Of a stretch of 64,000 bases of DNA, positions 24,077 to 33,861 are shown piece after piece; position 1 is the stretch's first letter, and each line of letters begins with the position of its first letter. Below the pieces are notes generated by a model. That model searched no databases, was not told where the DNA came from, and saw nothing but the letters and a program-made list of their open reading frames with translations. The position numbers were made by a program, and so were the translations under genes. The stretch is from Oceanobacillus bengalensis (GTDB lineage Bacteria; Bacillota; Bacilli; Bacillales; Amphibacillaceae). The stretch is taken from positions 62,001 to 126,000 of the forward strand of contig NZ_RBZO01000002.1 of NCBI RefSeq assembly GCF_003628445.1, read 5' to 3'.

Positions 24077-24631
24077 ATGAAATATAACATTCGTGGTGAA
24101 AATATTGAGGTGACTGCAGCTATACGCGAGTATGTCGAGAAAAAGATTGGGAAATTGGAAAGATATTTCGACACACCTCTAACATCAGAAGTACATGTTA
24201 ATCTAAGTGTCTATAATGATGAGCAACGAATTGAAGTAACCATTCCAATGACAGATTTATTATTGCGTGCGGAGGTACAGCGCACAGATTTATATGCTGC
24301 TATCGACCTTGTTGTTGATAAGCTCGAAAGACAAATTCGTAAATATAAAACAAAAATAAATCGTAAAGTTAGACAAAACGGTGCTCCTAAACATGCCTTT
24401 GCTAAAATGGAAAGAGAAACATTTGATAATAATGATGAAGAAATTGACGAAATTGAAATTGTTCGAACAAAGAGATTTAACTTAAAACCAATGGATCCGG
24501 AAGAAGCAGTATTGCAAATGGACATGCTTGGTCACGCATTTTTCGTATTTACAAATGATAAATCTGGTGAATCTAATGTTGTTTATCGTCGTAATGATGG
24601 TAAATATGGATTAATTGAGCCAAGTGTATAA
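24077..24631 (+). CDS. hpf: Ribosome hibernation promoting factor, long form
   Basis: 184 aa. The N-terminal S30AE/YfiA domain (MKYNIRGENIEVTAAIREYVEKKIGKLERYF) binds the decoding site of 30S. The C-terminal domain (VRTKRFNLKPMDPEEAVLQMDMLGHAFFVF) dimerises to pair ribosomes as 100S. This long form is the rule in Firmicutes (B. subtilis YvyD). ATG after AAAGGAGG. Confidence 0.96.
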   Translation: MKYNIRGENIEVTAAIREYVEKKIGKLERYFDTPLTSEVHVNLSVYNDEQRIEVTIPMTDLLLRAEVQRTDLYAAIDLVVDKLERQIRKYKTKINRKVRQNGAPKHAFAKMERETFDNNDEEIDEIEIVRTKRFNLKPMDPEEAVLQMDMLGHAFFVFTNDKSGESNVVYRRNDGKYGLIEPSV

Positions 24632-24651
24632 ATAAAAGCATAATTTAGATG

Positions 24652-24684
24652 AAAACGGCGATTATAAATTAATCGTCGTTTTTC
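24652..24684 (+). terminator. Terminator after hpf
   Basis: AAAACGGCGATT / AATCGTCGTTTTT stem-loop. Downstream, CAACCGA / TCGGTTG (24714-24741) forms another inverted repeat ahead of secA, possibly an operator or RNA structure. Confidence 0.75.
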
Positions 24685-24809
24685 TGTCATATCTGCTCAC
24701 ACCTCTGACGGAGCAACCGACAAATAACCGCCATTCGGTTGTCATAAATTATTATCTAGTGTTATTATTAAAATAATGGATTACAGTACTGATTTTGAGG
24801 AGCGTTATT

Positions 24810-27326
24810 ATGGCAGGATTACTTACTAAAATTTTCGGAGATGGCAGCAAAAAGCAACTTAATCGATTGCAGAAAATGGTAGATCAAATAGAGTCACTCG
24901 AATCTGATATAGAAAAATTAACGGATGATCAATTGCAACAAAAAACAGAGGAATTTAAAAAACGGTCCGCTGGTGGAGAGGCACTTGATGATATGCTAGT
25001 TGAAGCATTTGCAGTAGTTCGTGAAGCATCAAAACGTGTATTAGGCATGCGTCCATTTAATGTACAGCTTATTGGTGGTATTACGATTCATGAAGGAAAT
25101 ATCGCTGAAATGAAAACCGGTGAAGGAAAAACCTTAGCATCCACTCTTCCAGCATATTTAAATGCAATTGAGGGTAAAGGTGTTCATATTATTACGGTCA
25201 ATGAATACCTAGCTGACCGTGATGCAAAGGAAATGGGTAAATTATTTGAATTCCTTGGATTAACGGTTGGTTTAAATGGAAATGGATTAACAAAAGAAGA
25301 GAAACGCGAAGCATATAATTGTGATATTACGTACGGAACGAATAATGAATTTGGCTTTGACTATTTAAGGGATAACATGGTGTTATATAAACATCAAATG
25401 GTACAACGCCCGCTTCATTTTGCTATTATTGATGAGGTTGACTCTATTCTAATTGATGAAGCAAGAACACCACTCATTATCTCAGGTTCTGCTAAGAAGT
25501 CTGCTGCACTTTATCAACAGGCAAATGGCTTTGTAGTGACCCTGAATACAGATACAGATTATACCTATGACGAGAAGACAAAGGGTGTTCAACTGACAGA
25601 AGAAGGGATTAATAAAGCGGAGAAATATTTCCACGTTGAAAACCTGTTTGATACAGACAACGTAACCATAACCCATCACATTAATCAGGCACTAAAAGCA
25701 CATGCATCCATGCATAAAGATGTCGATTATATGGTGCAAGATGGTGAAGTTGTCATTATCGATTCCTTTACTGGACGTTTAATGAAAGGGCGCCGCTATA
25801 GTGATGGACTCCATCAAGCAATTGAGGCAAAAGAAGGGCTGCAAATACAAAACGAAAGCATGACGCTCGCTTCGATTACATTCCAGAATTTCTTCAGAAT
25901 GTATGATAAACTCTCTGGGATGACAGGTACAGCGAAAACGGAAGAAGAAGAATTTAGAAATATCTACAATATGGATGTCCTTGCCATTCCAACAAATAAA
26001 CCTATCGTTCGTGATGATCGGCCTGATTTAATTTATAAAACAATGGACGGGAAATTCCGTGCTGTGGCAGAAGAGATTAAAGAACGGCATAAAACTGGAC
26101 AGCCTGTATTAGTCGGTACAGTTGCTGTTGAAACGTCTGAGCTCATTTCTGCATACCTTAAAAAATCAGGAATTCAGCACAACGTTTTAAATGCTAAAAA
26201 TCACTTTAAAGAAGCTGAAATTATTGAAAATGCAGGACATAAAGGTGCCGTTACGATTGCGACGAACATGGCTGGTCGTGGTACAGATATTAAACTTGGT
26301 GAAGGTGTAATAGACCTTGGTGGATTAGCTGTAATTGGTACAGAACGTCACGAGTCTCGCCGAATTGATAATCAGCTCCGTGGTCGTTCTGGACGTCAAG
26401 GAGACCCAGGTATTACGCAATTCTACTTATCGATGGAAGATGAACTAATGCGCCGATTTGGCTCAGATAACCTGAAAAACATGATGGACAAGTTGGGAAT
26501 GGATGACAACCAACCAATCGAAAGTAAAATGGTATCTCGTGCCGTTGAATCAGCTCAAAAACGTGTAGAAGGAAATAACTTTGATGCCCGTAAAACAGTA
26601 CTTTCCTACGATGATGTGCTTAGAGAACAACGGGAAATTATCTATAAACAACGTTTTGAAATTATTGATGCTGATGAGAGTATCCGTGAGATTATCGAAA
26701 CAATGATTAAATCATCATTAGGACGTGTTGTTTCTACACATACACAAGATAACGATGAGGCAAATTGGGACCTTCAAGCAATCGTTGATTATGCACAAGG
26801 GAACCTCCTTGATCAAGATAGTCTTTCTGTTAATGATTTGAAGGACAAGGAAGCAGAAGAAATTACGGAGTATGTCTTTAAGAAAGTACAAGAAAAATAT
26901 GATGCAAAATCTGAGGAACTTCCTCCAGAGCAGTTCCAGGAATTCCAAAAAGTAATTGTATTACGTACTGTTGATACAAAATGGATGGACCATATTGATC
27001 AAATGGATCAACTAAGACAAGGGATTCATCTTCGTGCATATGGACAAAATGACCCGTTACGCGAGTATCAAATGGAAGGTTTCCATATGTTTGAAGAAAT
27101 GATTGTAAGTATTGAAGATGAAGTAAGTAGATACATTATGAAAGCTCAAATTCGCGAAAACCTGCAGCGTCAAGAAGTAGTGAAAAATACACAAGCAGTT
27201 ACAGGTGGCGATGATAGTAAGAAAAAGGTACGTAAGCCATTTGTGAAGCAAGTCGATGTTGGTAGAAATGACCCATGTCCGTGTGGTAGTGGTAAAAAGT
27301 ATAAAAACTGTCATGGTAAGAATTAA
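24810..27326 (+). CDS. secA: Preprotein translocase ATPase SecA
   Basis: Motor of the Sec pathway, 838 aa from ATG 24810 (GAGGAGCG upstream; the in-frame TTG at 24795 lies in front of it). Walker A is MKTGEGKT. Other motifs are [35 protein letters not shown] and [13 protein letters not shown]. The C-terminal zinc tail [16 protein letters not shown] binds SecB or ribosome/lipid in other species. No clear terminator before prfB; a partial family-A repeat lies between. Confidence 0.98.
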   Translation: MAGLLTKIFGDGSKKQLNRLQKMVDQIESLESDIEKLTDDQLQQKTEEFKKRSAGGEALDDMLVEAFAVVREASKRVLGMRPFNVQLIGGITIHEGNIAEMKTGEGKTLASTLPAYLNAIEGKGVHIITVNEYLADRDAKEMGKLFEFLGLTVGLNGNGLTKEEKREAYNCDITYGTNNEFGFDYLRDNMVLYKHQMVQRPLHFAIIDEVDSILIDEARTPLIISGSAKKSAALYQQANGFVVTLNTDTDYTYDEKTKGVQLTEEGINKAEKYFHVENLFDTDNVTITHHINQALKAHASMHKDVDYMVQDGEVVIIDSFTGRLMKGRRYSDGLHQAIEAKEGLQIQNESMTLASITFQNFFRMYDKLSGMTGTAKTEEEEFRNIYNMDVLAIPTNKPIVRDDRPDLIYKTMDGKFRAVAEEIKERHKTGQPVLVGTVAVETSELISAYLKKSGIQHNVLNAKNHFKEAEIIENAGHKGAVTIATNMAGRGTDIKLGEGVIDLGGLAVIGTERHESRRIDNQLRGRSGRQGDPGITQFYLSMEDELMRRFGSDNLKNMMDKLGMDDNQPIESKMVSRAVESAQKRVEGNNFDARKTVLSYDDVLREQREIIYKQRFEIIDADESIREIIETMIKSSLGRVVSTHTQDNDEANWDLQAIVDYAQGNLLDQDSLSVNDLKDKEAEEITEYVFKKVQEKYDAKSEELPPEQFQEFQKVIVLRTVDTKWMDHIDQMDQLRQGIHLRAYGQNDPLREYQMEGFHMFEEMIVSIEDEVSRYIMKAQIRENLQRQEVVKNTQAVTGGDDSKKKVRKPFVKQVDVGRNDPCPCGSGKKYKNCHGKN

Positions 27327-27414
27327 TTTTTGAGTAGTAGAAGATAATAGAGGCTAGGACAAAAGTGTTTTTAATATAGGGAAAACGGAATATTTTAGAA
27401 AATATACCCGCTAC

Positions 27415-27600
27415 GGAAATATACGTCGCTTTCCACGGGCGGCTGATGAGCCCCTTTGTGCTGACGCACGAAGGTGGCTCATCTAGGTCTTTCCTCCCGT
27501 AGGACAAAGAAGGCTACGTCAGCGTCGCATCGCACGCAGAAAAAGTGCTTTTCTTTTTCAAGGAGTCTACGTATATTTCCTCCGCTAAGGTAGTAATAGT
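27415..27600 (-). repeat. Dispersed repeat family A, copy 3 (single arm)
   Basis: Only the GGAAATATACG ... CGTATATTTCC arm is present, with internal CTCATCTAGG and GCGGCTGATGAGCC, in reverse orientation. It is interrupted by an unrelated stretch near 27530-27560. AGGCTAGGAC at 27351 precedes it. It sits between secA and prfB, genes that are adjacent in B. subtilis. Confidence 0.65.
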
Positions 27601-27667
27601 TCGGTTATACTAATATACACTTTAGTTGTGTCCTGGATTCCTTACTGAAAAACAAGAGGTGACTGAT

Positions 27668-28769
27668 ATGGAATTAGCAGATATTAAAAATGAATTAGAT
27701 AAAATAGCAGTACGAGTTGAAGACTTTAGGGGGTCTCTTTGACTTAGAAACAAAGGAGGAGCGTCTCAAAGAACTCGAGCAGGTAATGACAGAACCTGGA
27801 TTTTGGGATGATCAAAACAAGGCGCAAACCGTTATTAATGAATCAAATCAACTTAAAGAGCTCACGACTTCTTTCAACAATATGGAGAGCAGATATGAGG
27901 ACATGGAAGTTTCTTATGAACTTGTAAAGGAAGAAAATGATCAGGAGCTTTTTGATGATCTGCAGGCTGAATTACAGTCATTCCTGAAAGATGTGAATGC
28001 ATTTGAACTGCAGCTTTTATTAAGTGAAGCCTATGATGCGAAAAATGCTATTCTAGAATTACACCCTGGTGCAGGTGGAACAGAATCACAGGATTGGGCT
28101 AGTATGCTTTTGCGCATGTATCAACGTTGGGCAGAGGATAAGGGTTTTAAAGTGGAAACGATTGATTATTTACCTGGTGAAGAGGCTGGGGTGAAAAGTG
28201 TAACATTGCTAATCAAAGGTCATAATGCGTATGGGTACTTAAAAGCGGAAAAAGGGGTACATCGACTAGTTCGTATTTCTCCTTTTGACTCGTCAGGAAG
28301 ACGTCATACATCATTTGTATCCTGCGATGTTACACCGGAAATGGATGATGATGTCGATATTGATATTAGACAAGAAGATATCAAAATTGATACATACCGG
28401 GCAAGTGGTGCTGGTGGGCAGCATATTAACAAAACTGACTCAGCAATCCGACTGACCCATCTTCCTACGAATATTGTCGTTACTTGCCAAAATGAACGGT
28501 CACAAATAAAGAACCGCGAAGCAGCAATGAAAATGCTAAAATCAAAACTTTATCAGTTAGAAATTGAAAAACAGCAACAAGAACTTGCAGAAATACGTGG
28601 GGAACAAAAGGAAATTGGTTGGGGAAGTCAAATTCGTTCTTATGTGTTCCATCCATACTCCATGGTGAAGGATCATCGTACCAATAGGGAAATAGGAAAT
28701 ACACAAGCTGTTATGGATGGGGAATTGGATCCATTTATTGATGCATATTTAAGACTGCAAATAAAGTAA
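27668..28769 (+). CDS. prfB: Peptide chain release factor 2 (programmed +1 frameshift)
   Basis: RF2 recognises UGA and UAA stops. The reading frame opens at ATG 27668 ([24 protein letters not shown]), meets in-frame TGA at 27740, and continues in the +1 frame from GAC at 27741 to 28769. This gives 366 aa, the normal length. SPF (about 204-206) is the stop-recognition tripeptide and GGQ (about 249-251) the catalytic motif. Low RF2 lets the ribosome slip and make more RF2. The upstream partner is secA, as in B. subtilis. Confidence 0.97.
27728..27742 (+). other. prfB programmed frameshift site
   Basis: AGGGGG (internal Shine-Dalgarno, 27728-27733), TCT, then the slippery CTT followed by TGA and C. 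This is the classical RF2 arrangement with the conserved spacing. Confidence 0.97.
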
Positions 28770-28792
28770 GCAATAAAAATATAACGCTGGTT

Positions 28793-28834
28793 AAAAACAC
28801 TTGTAATTCAAATAGAGATTTACAAGTGTTTTTA
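28793..28834 (+). terminator. Terminator after prfB
   Basis: AAAAACACTTGTAA / TTACAAGTGTTTTT stem-loop with T run. Confidence 0.88.
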
Positions 28835-29045
28835 TATAAATACGATCAAGAAAGTTTTTACAAAAAAATGGATAATATCCCATTTCCTACCATTATTTCA
28901 TAAATTTGCCATAAACCATCTGTATACATTGATATAGTAGGCTTTTATTCATTTATAGTGAATGAAAGTGCTATTTTAAAAAAAATGATTAAGGGTATAA
29001 TAGATGGTGTAGAACTTACATTATAATGGTTAGGGGGATTTTCAC

Positions 29046-29435
29046 ATGAAAAAAAGCTTATTAGCGGTATTATTTGCAATGGTCCTTGCTCTGGCAGCAT
29101 GTGGTGGCGGAGATGACGAAGGGGCTTCAGAAGAACCAGCTGATACTGGCGATACTGCAACAGAAGAACCAGCAGATGAAGGCACTGACGATGCTGCTGA
29201 AGGTGGTACAGTAGATACGGCTGCTGGTGAGGAAGTATACGCAAATAGCTGTGCAATGTGTCATGGTGCTGATCTTTCAGGCGGTGCAGGTCCTAATTTA
29301 ACAAAAGCTGGATCAAAATACTCAGCAGAAGATATTGCTGATATCGTTACAAACGGTAAGGGAACGATGCAGCCTCAACCAGTTGAAGGTGAAGATTTAG
29401 ATAACCTATCAGCATGGTTAGCTGAACAAAAATAA
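29046..29435 (+). CDS. cccB: Cytochrome c551, membrane-anchored lipoprotein
   Basis: 129 aa. A lipoprotein signal with AACGGG (Cys19) is followed by an acidic Glu/Asp/Thr-rich linker (24-60) and a class I cytochrome c domain. Haem motif CAMCH is near residue 71, and the likely axial Met is in GTMQPQ. It carries electrons on the outer membrane face. ATG after TTAGGGGG. Its position downstream of prfB and upstream of ftsE matches B. subtilis cccB. Confidence 0.93.
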   Translation: MKKSLLAVLFAMVLALAACGGGDDEGASEEPADTGDTATEEPADEGTDDAAEGGTVDTAAGEEVYANSCAMCHGADLSGGAGPNLTKAGSKYSAEDIADIVTNGKGTMQPQPVEGEDLDNLSAWLAEQK

Positions 29436-29448
29436 CATTAACTTTGAA

Positions 29449-29487
29449 AGGGCTTGTTTCGCTTGTATGCGAGATAAGCTTTTTTTC
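29449..29487 (+). terminator. Terminator after cccB
   Basis: GCTTGTTTCGC / GCGAGATAAGC imperfect stem followed by seven T. Confidence 0.75.
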
Positions 29488-29561
29488 ATTCTCTGATAAT
29501 GTGTTTTTGAAAAGTCCGCTGTATTTTGTGATATTCTCCTTTTAGTTGTGTTACTTCACAG

Positions 29562-29939
29562 TTGATATAAAATGCGCAGTAAGTGCTTTGTTGATTTCCA
29601 CTCCGGGCAGCCAGTACGCGCACCTTAGGGCACGGCCTCAGCCTCCAAAGAAGCAAAGAGCGCTTCTTCTGGAGTCTTCGGACATGTGCTTTTCCCGCAG
29701 GAGTCGACTGCCCTCCGCTACAATCAACCATCATTATACAGTAATCATATTGCAAAATTGAATAATGCAAACCCAGTGGAGGAAACATACGTAGACTCCT
29801 GCAGGAGGAGAGGCCTAGATGAGACACCGTAGTGCGTCAGCACGAAGGGGGCTCATCAGCCGCCTGCGGAAAGCGAAGTGTGTTTCCGGAACGACGTACT
29901 TCTCACTATACTGAATTAAAGAAATCAACACTTTATATC
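29562..29939 (+). repeat. Dispersed repeat family A, copy 4
   Basis: Complete element, forward orientation. Left end TTGATATAAAATGCG is identical to copy 6; right end TTTATATC. Arm with inner hairpin CTCCAAAGAAGC / GCTTCTTCTGGAG, then CCCGCAGGAGTCGACTGCCC, an AT-rich spacer, and the arm GGAAACATACG ... GTGTGTTTCC. With the ftsE leader it fills 29488-30172; nothing else was seen there. Confidence 0.88.
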
Positions 29940-30172
29940 TTTTATGACAAAACAGCCTTTCTATAACAAACCTCTCATAATTTCAATCATTTTACATAAT
30001 TACCATCAATGAAACATAAATGTAATAATATTTGTCTAAAAATCTTGGCGAAAAATGTTATAATGGAAAAAGATTGACGAAAAACCACATCTATTTTATA
30101 AAATGTGTGGTAATTATTCATCATTTGACAGAAGTTCGTGTAAGTAAAACTATTTATAAAGGTGATTATTTT

Positions 30173-30859
30173 ATGATAGAAATGGAAAATGTATATAAAA
30201 CGTATCCAAATGGAGTTACAGCTCTAAACGGAGTGAACGTAAAAATAGATCAAGGTGAATTTGTATACATTGTTGGTCCCAGTGGAGCTGGTAAATCGAC
30301 ATTTGTTAAATTAATGTACCGTGAAGAAAAACCTTCAAGTGGAAAAATTATGATTAATAATTATGATTTAATGGAAATAAAAGAAAAAGAGATTCCCTTC
30401 TTTCGCAGAAATGTCGGTGTAGTGTTCCAGGATTTTAAATTATTACCGAAAATGACAATTTATGAAAATATCGCATTTGCACTTGAGGTTATTGAAGAAT
30501 CTCCCCGCAATATCCGTAAACGTGTGATGGAAGTTCTAGAAACGGTTGGTTTAAAAAACAAAGCACGATTTACTCCGAATGAGCTATCTGGTGGAGAGCA
30601 ACAGCGTGTATCCATTGCACGTGCAATTATTAATCATCCCAAGATTGTAATTGCAGACGAGCCTACAGGGAATTTAGATCCAGAAACATCTTTAGAGATT
30701 ATGAAAACATTTGAATCGATAAATGCAAGTGGTACAACCGTTCTGATGGCAACACATAGTAAATCTATCGTTAATAGATTTAAGAAAAGAGTTATAGCTA
30801 TCGAAAGCGGACTAATCGTTAGAGATGAACATCGAGGAGAATACGGTTATGAAGTTTAG
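30173..30859 (+). CDS. ftsE: Cell-division ABC ATPase FtsE
   Basis: 228 aa from ATG 30173 (AAAGGTG upstream); an upstream in-frame extension to 30032 has no ribosome binding site. Walker A GPSGAGKST (35-43), signature LSGGEQQR and Walker B VIADEPTGN. With FtsX it forms a membrane complex that switches on a cell wall hydrolase. The C-terminus overlaps ftsX by 11 nt. Confidence 0.97.
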   Translation: MIEMENVYKTYPNGVTALNGVNVKIDQGEFVYIVGPSGAGKSTFVKLMYREEKPSSGKIMINNYDLMEIKEKEIPFFRRNVGVVFQDFKLLPKMTIYENIAFALEVIEESPRNIRKRVMEVLETVGLKNKARFTPNELSGGEQQRVSIARAIINHPKIVIADEPTGNLDPETSLEIMKTFESINASGTTVLMATHSKSIVNRFKKRVIAIESGLIVRDEHRGEYGYEV

Positions 30860-31742
30860 AACCTTAACACGTCATTTAAAAGTTGGTAGTAAGAATATTA
30901 TACGAAATGGATGGATGACAGTAGCGTCAATTGGTGCTGTAACGACAACTTTGATTTTAGTGGCTGCATTTCTTGCATTAATGTTAAACCTTAATGAAAT
31001 GGCTGTAAACATTGAAGATGATGTTGAGATAAAAACGTTAATCGACCTTACAGCAACAGAGGAAGATGTTCTCGCTTTAGGGGAACAACTCAAACAAATA
31101 GATGGTGTGGATACGGTTGTGTTCTCGTCAAATGATGAGGAACTTGAAAGTCTAATATCAGGCATGGGTGATCAAGGTAATGCTTGGCAAATGTTTGAAC
31201 AAGATAATCCGCTAAATCATGTTTATGTTGTTCGAGCAACTGATCCTCAAAACACTGAAACAATTGCAAACGAAATTACTGCACTTAACCATGTCGATAG
31301 AGTAGTGTTTGGTAAAGATGTTGTTGAGCAGTTGTTCCAATTTAATAATTATGCTAGAACAATAGGGTTGGTACTAATTGTTGCGCTCGTATTTACGGCA
31401 ATTTTCCTGATTTCCAATACAATCAAAATTACAATTATGGCACGTAGTACGGAAATTGGAATTATGAAGTTAGTGGGAGCGACAAATGGTTTTATTCGAT
31501 GGCCATTCTTTATTGAAGGATTACTGCTTGGGGTTTTAGGATCTGTAATACCGATAATTAGTATATTAGTAGGATACTATTATTTGGATTCGAGCGTATC
31601 AGGATCAATATCCTTTAGCTTTGTAGAAATTCTACCTTTTAACCCATTTGCTTGGCAACTTGCACTAATCGTTATAGCAATTGGAGCAATTATTGGTGTA
31701 TGGGGTAGTGTGATGAGTGTGCGTAAATTCTTAAAAGTATAA
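30849..31742 (+). CDS. ftsX: Cell-division membrane protein FtsX
   Basis: 297 aa from ATG 30849 (GAGGAGAA upstream). It has a cytoplasmic N-terminus, one membrane segment (about 20-45), a large extracellular loop (about 50-160) that contacts the hydrolase, and three C-terminal segments with the FtsX-domain pattern IKITIMARSTEIGIMKLVGATNGFIRWPFFIEGLLLG. The hydrolase candidate is the next gene. Confidence 0.96.
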   Translation: MKFRTLTRHLKVGSKNIIRNGWMTVASIGAVTTTLILVAAFLALMLNLNEMAVNIEDDVEIKTLIDLTATEEDVLALGEQLKQIDGVDTVVFSSNDEELESLISGMGDQGNAWQMFEQDNPLNHVYVVRATDPQNTETIANEITALNHVDRVVFGKDVVEQLFQFNNYARTIGLVLIVALVFTAIFLISNTIKITIMARSTEIGIMKLVGATNGFIRWPFFIEGLLLGVLGSVIPIISILVGYYYLDSSVSGSISFSFVEILPFNPFAWQLALIVIAIGAIIGVWGSVMSVRKFLKV

Positions 31743-31780
31743 TGAAGCATTACGAGAACAAACCTTTTAATACACATATA

Positions 31781-31823
31781 GCCTAGTAAACTCGCTTCGT
31801 ATTTAGGAGTCTACTAGGCTAAT
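31781..31823 (+). other. Stem-loop between ftsX and the M23 gene
   Basis: TAGCCTAGTA / TACTAGGCTA with a 23-nt loop and no T run. It may moderate read-through or protect the upstream mRNA rather than terminate. Confidence 0.5.
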
Positions 31824-31882
31824 ATGGTGGTACATAACAGAATGACTCGATTTATTTTAAAGCGGAAGAAGGGATGAACAAG

Positions 31883-33256
31883 ATGAAAAAGGGTTTTATT
31901 TTTTTGTTAACGACAGTGATAATACTCACTTCTGCTAGTTCAACAGGCATTGTCTCTGCTGAATCATTAAATGAAATTAACGAAAATATTAAAGAAGTAG
32001 AAAAAGAAAAAGAAGCACTTGAACAAGAGAAACAACAAATTGAAGAAAAACAATCAGATGTTGAAAACAATAAGGCTGACACAAACAAAAAGATAGAAGA
32101 AAATCAAGGAAAACAAAAAACAGTTAAAGAAGAAATCAATGATATTGACCAACAATTAACAACTACAAAAAATGATATTGCAACGAAAGAAAATGAAATA
32201 GAAGCAACAAATAAGGAAATAGAAGATTTAAAGAATCAAATAGAGGAATTAAAGAAAGAGATTAAAGCATTAGAAGAAAAGATTAAAAAACGAGATGCCC
32301 TTTTGAAAGATCGCTTGCGCTCCATTCAACAAAATGGTGGAGATATGAAATATATGGAAGTTATCTTTGGTGCAAAGAGCTTTGGTGATTTTATTAGTAG
32401 AACAATTTCTGTAACAACTATTATGGGACAAGATAAAGACATTATGGAACAACAGGCTCAAGATAAAAAAGTGCTTGAAGCAAATAAAGAAGAAGTTGAA
32501 ACGAAGAAGATAGAAGTAGAAGATAATAAAGTTGCTTTAGAAGCACAAAAAGAAGAGTTAATAGCATTAAAAAAGCAATTAGATGAACAGATGGCTGAAA
32601 GAGAAACATTAATGGCGCAGTTAGAGGAAGAAGAAGCACATTTAGAAGAGATTATCTTAAGTTATGAAGAAGAGCAATCAGTATTAAATGCGGAGGCTGC
32701 CGCAAAGCAAAAGGCATTGGCGTTAGCTGAAAGTAAAAAAGGTGATCTAGAACAACTTGCAAAAGAAGAAAAAGAAAGACAAGAAGCTGCAAATAAGGCG
32801 GCAGAATCAAATAATTCTAGTGAACCAACTACACAAGCTTCCACTGGAAATCCAAATGGAATTTTTATCTTGCCAGCAAATGGAAGAATCTCTTCCCATT
32901 ACGGGATGAGATTTCATCCAATTCATAACGTAAATAGACTTCATGCTGGAACGGACTTTGCTGTTGGTACTGGAACAACATTAGTTGCACCTGCTGACGG
33001 GGTTGTTTTCCGGGCGGGATGGCTTGGTAGCTTTGGTAATGTCATTATGATTTCGCATAATATTAATGGACAAAGCTATACAACGGTCTCTGCACATTTA
33101 AGCCGAGTGAATGTATCAGTTGGTCAGGTAGTTTCACAAGGGCAAGCAATTGGTGCAACTGGTAATACAGGAGGCTCAACTGGACCGCATCTGCACTTCG
33201 AAGTGCATCTTGGCGGATATGGAAATCCAGTAAATCCACTCCCATATTTGAAATAA
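31883..33256 (+). CDS. Coiled-coil M23 peptidoglycan endopeptidase (EnvC/PcsB-like layout)
   Basis: About 457 aa from ATG 31883 (GAAGGG 9 nt upstream). Signal peptide ending SAE near residue 25, then a very long Glu/Lys/Gln-rich coiled coil (about 25-285), a Ser/Thr linker, and a C-terminal M23 (LytM) domain with metal ligands in LHAGTDF and HLHFEVH. The layout of coiled coil plus hydrolase behind ftsEX is that of FtsEX-activated hydrolases: EnvC acts through amidases, PcsB and CwlO are CHAP or NlpC/P60. Both M23 zinc motifs are intact, so it may cut cross-links itself. In B. subtilis CwlO is the FtsEX client. Confidence 0.88.
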   Translation: MKKGFIFLLTTVIILTSASSTGIVSAESLNEINENIKEVEKEKEALEQEKQQIEEKQSDVENNKADTNKKIEENQGKQKTVKEEINDIDQQLTTTKNDIATKENEIEATNKEIEDLKNQIEELKKEIKALEEKIKKRDALLKDRLRSIQQNGGDMKYMEVIFGAKSFGDFISRTISVTTIMGQDKDIMEQQAQDKKVLEANKEEVETKKIEVEDNKVALEAQKEELIALKKQLDEQMAERETLMAQLEEEEAHLEEIILSYEEEQSVLNAEAAAKQKALALAESKKGDLEQLAKEEKERQEAANKAAESNNSSEPTTQASTGNPNGIFILPANGRISSHYGMRFHPIHNVNRLHAGTDFAVGTGTTLVAPADGVVFRAGWLGSFGNVIMISHNINGQSYTTVSAHLSRVNVSVGQVVSQGQAIGATGNTGGSTGPHLHFEVHLGGYGNPVNPLPYLK

Positions 33257-33276
33257 GATCGAATAAACATAGCTGA

Positions 33277-33330
33277 TATACTCCTAAAAGTTGGACGGAC
33301 GGAAAAATCTAACTTTTAGGGGTATTTTTA
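33277..33330 (+). terminator. Terminator after the M23 gene
   Basis: ATACTCCTAAAAGTT / AACTTTTAGGGGTAT long stem followed by TTTTTA. Confidence 0.85.
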
Positions 33331-33380
33331 TTGATTGGATTTATAATTGAATTAAGTGTGGATGAAGCAGAGCTGTATAA

Positions 33381-33720
33381 TCTAGGAAACGAGTGTATAT
33401 TCTGAGAAGCGAGCGTATATCCTGAGAAACGCGCGAATATCCTGAGAAGAAAGCGTATATCCCGAGAAACGAGCGAATATCCCGAGAAGAAAATAAATAT
33501 CCGGAGAAACAATCATATATCCCAAGAAGAAAATATATATCCTGAGAAGCGAGCGTATATCCCGAGAAGAAAATAAATATCCTGAGAAGCGAGCGTATAT
33601 CTCGAGAAGAAAATAAATATCCTGAGAAGCGAGCGTATATCCCGAGAAGAAAGCATATATCCCGAGAAACAATCATATATCCCGAGAAGATAACAAATAC
33701 TCCAAGAAGTAGCTTAATAT
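33381..33720. repeat. Tandem array, 17 copies of a 20-bp unit
   Basis: Seventeen units of exactly 20 bp without indels, consensus close to CCCGAGAARNRARCRWATAT. Variant units (GAAGCGAGCG type and GAAGAAAATA type) alternate in the right half, giving a 40-bp higher order. It lies between the M23 terminator and ctpB. All three minus-strand frames are open through the array, which reflects the lack of stops in the unit rather than coding. No function known to me. Confidence 0.95.
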
Positions 33721-33861
33721 ACTATTCAGTTCACACAAGAAAGCTGTTACAATGCCTTTTTTCGAAATTTACAGGTAAAATCATGGTCAGTTGGAAGAGA
33801 TAATGGTATGCTTTTCTATATTAAACTGAAAATAATTGGCTAAATAAACTGAGGTGGAAAA

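Noticed and set aside
29562-29939. Insertion sequence
   Set aside because: Family-A copies have inverted ends but are only about 380-420 bp and contain no transposase-like frame; MITE-like is the most that can be said.
30032-30172. N-terminal extension of FtsE by 47 residues
   Set aside because: No ribosome binding site at the upstream start, extension unlike any ABC ATPase, and ATG 30173 gives the standard MIEMENVYK start.
33381-33720. CRISPR array
   Set aside because: Units are 20 bp head to tail with no unique spacers, and no cas genes are near.
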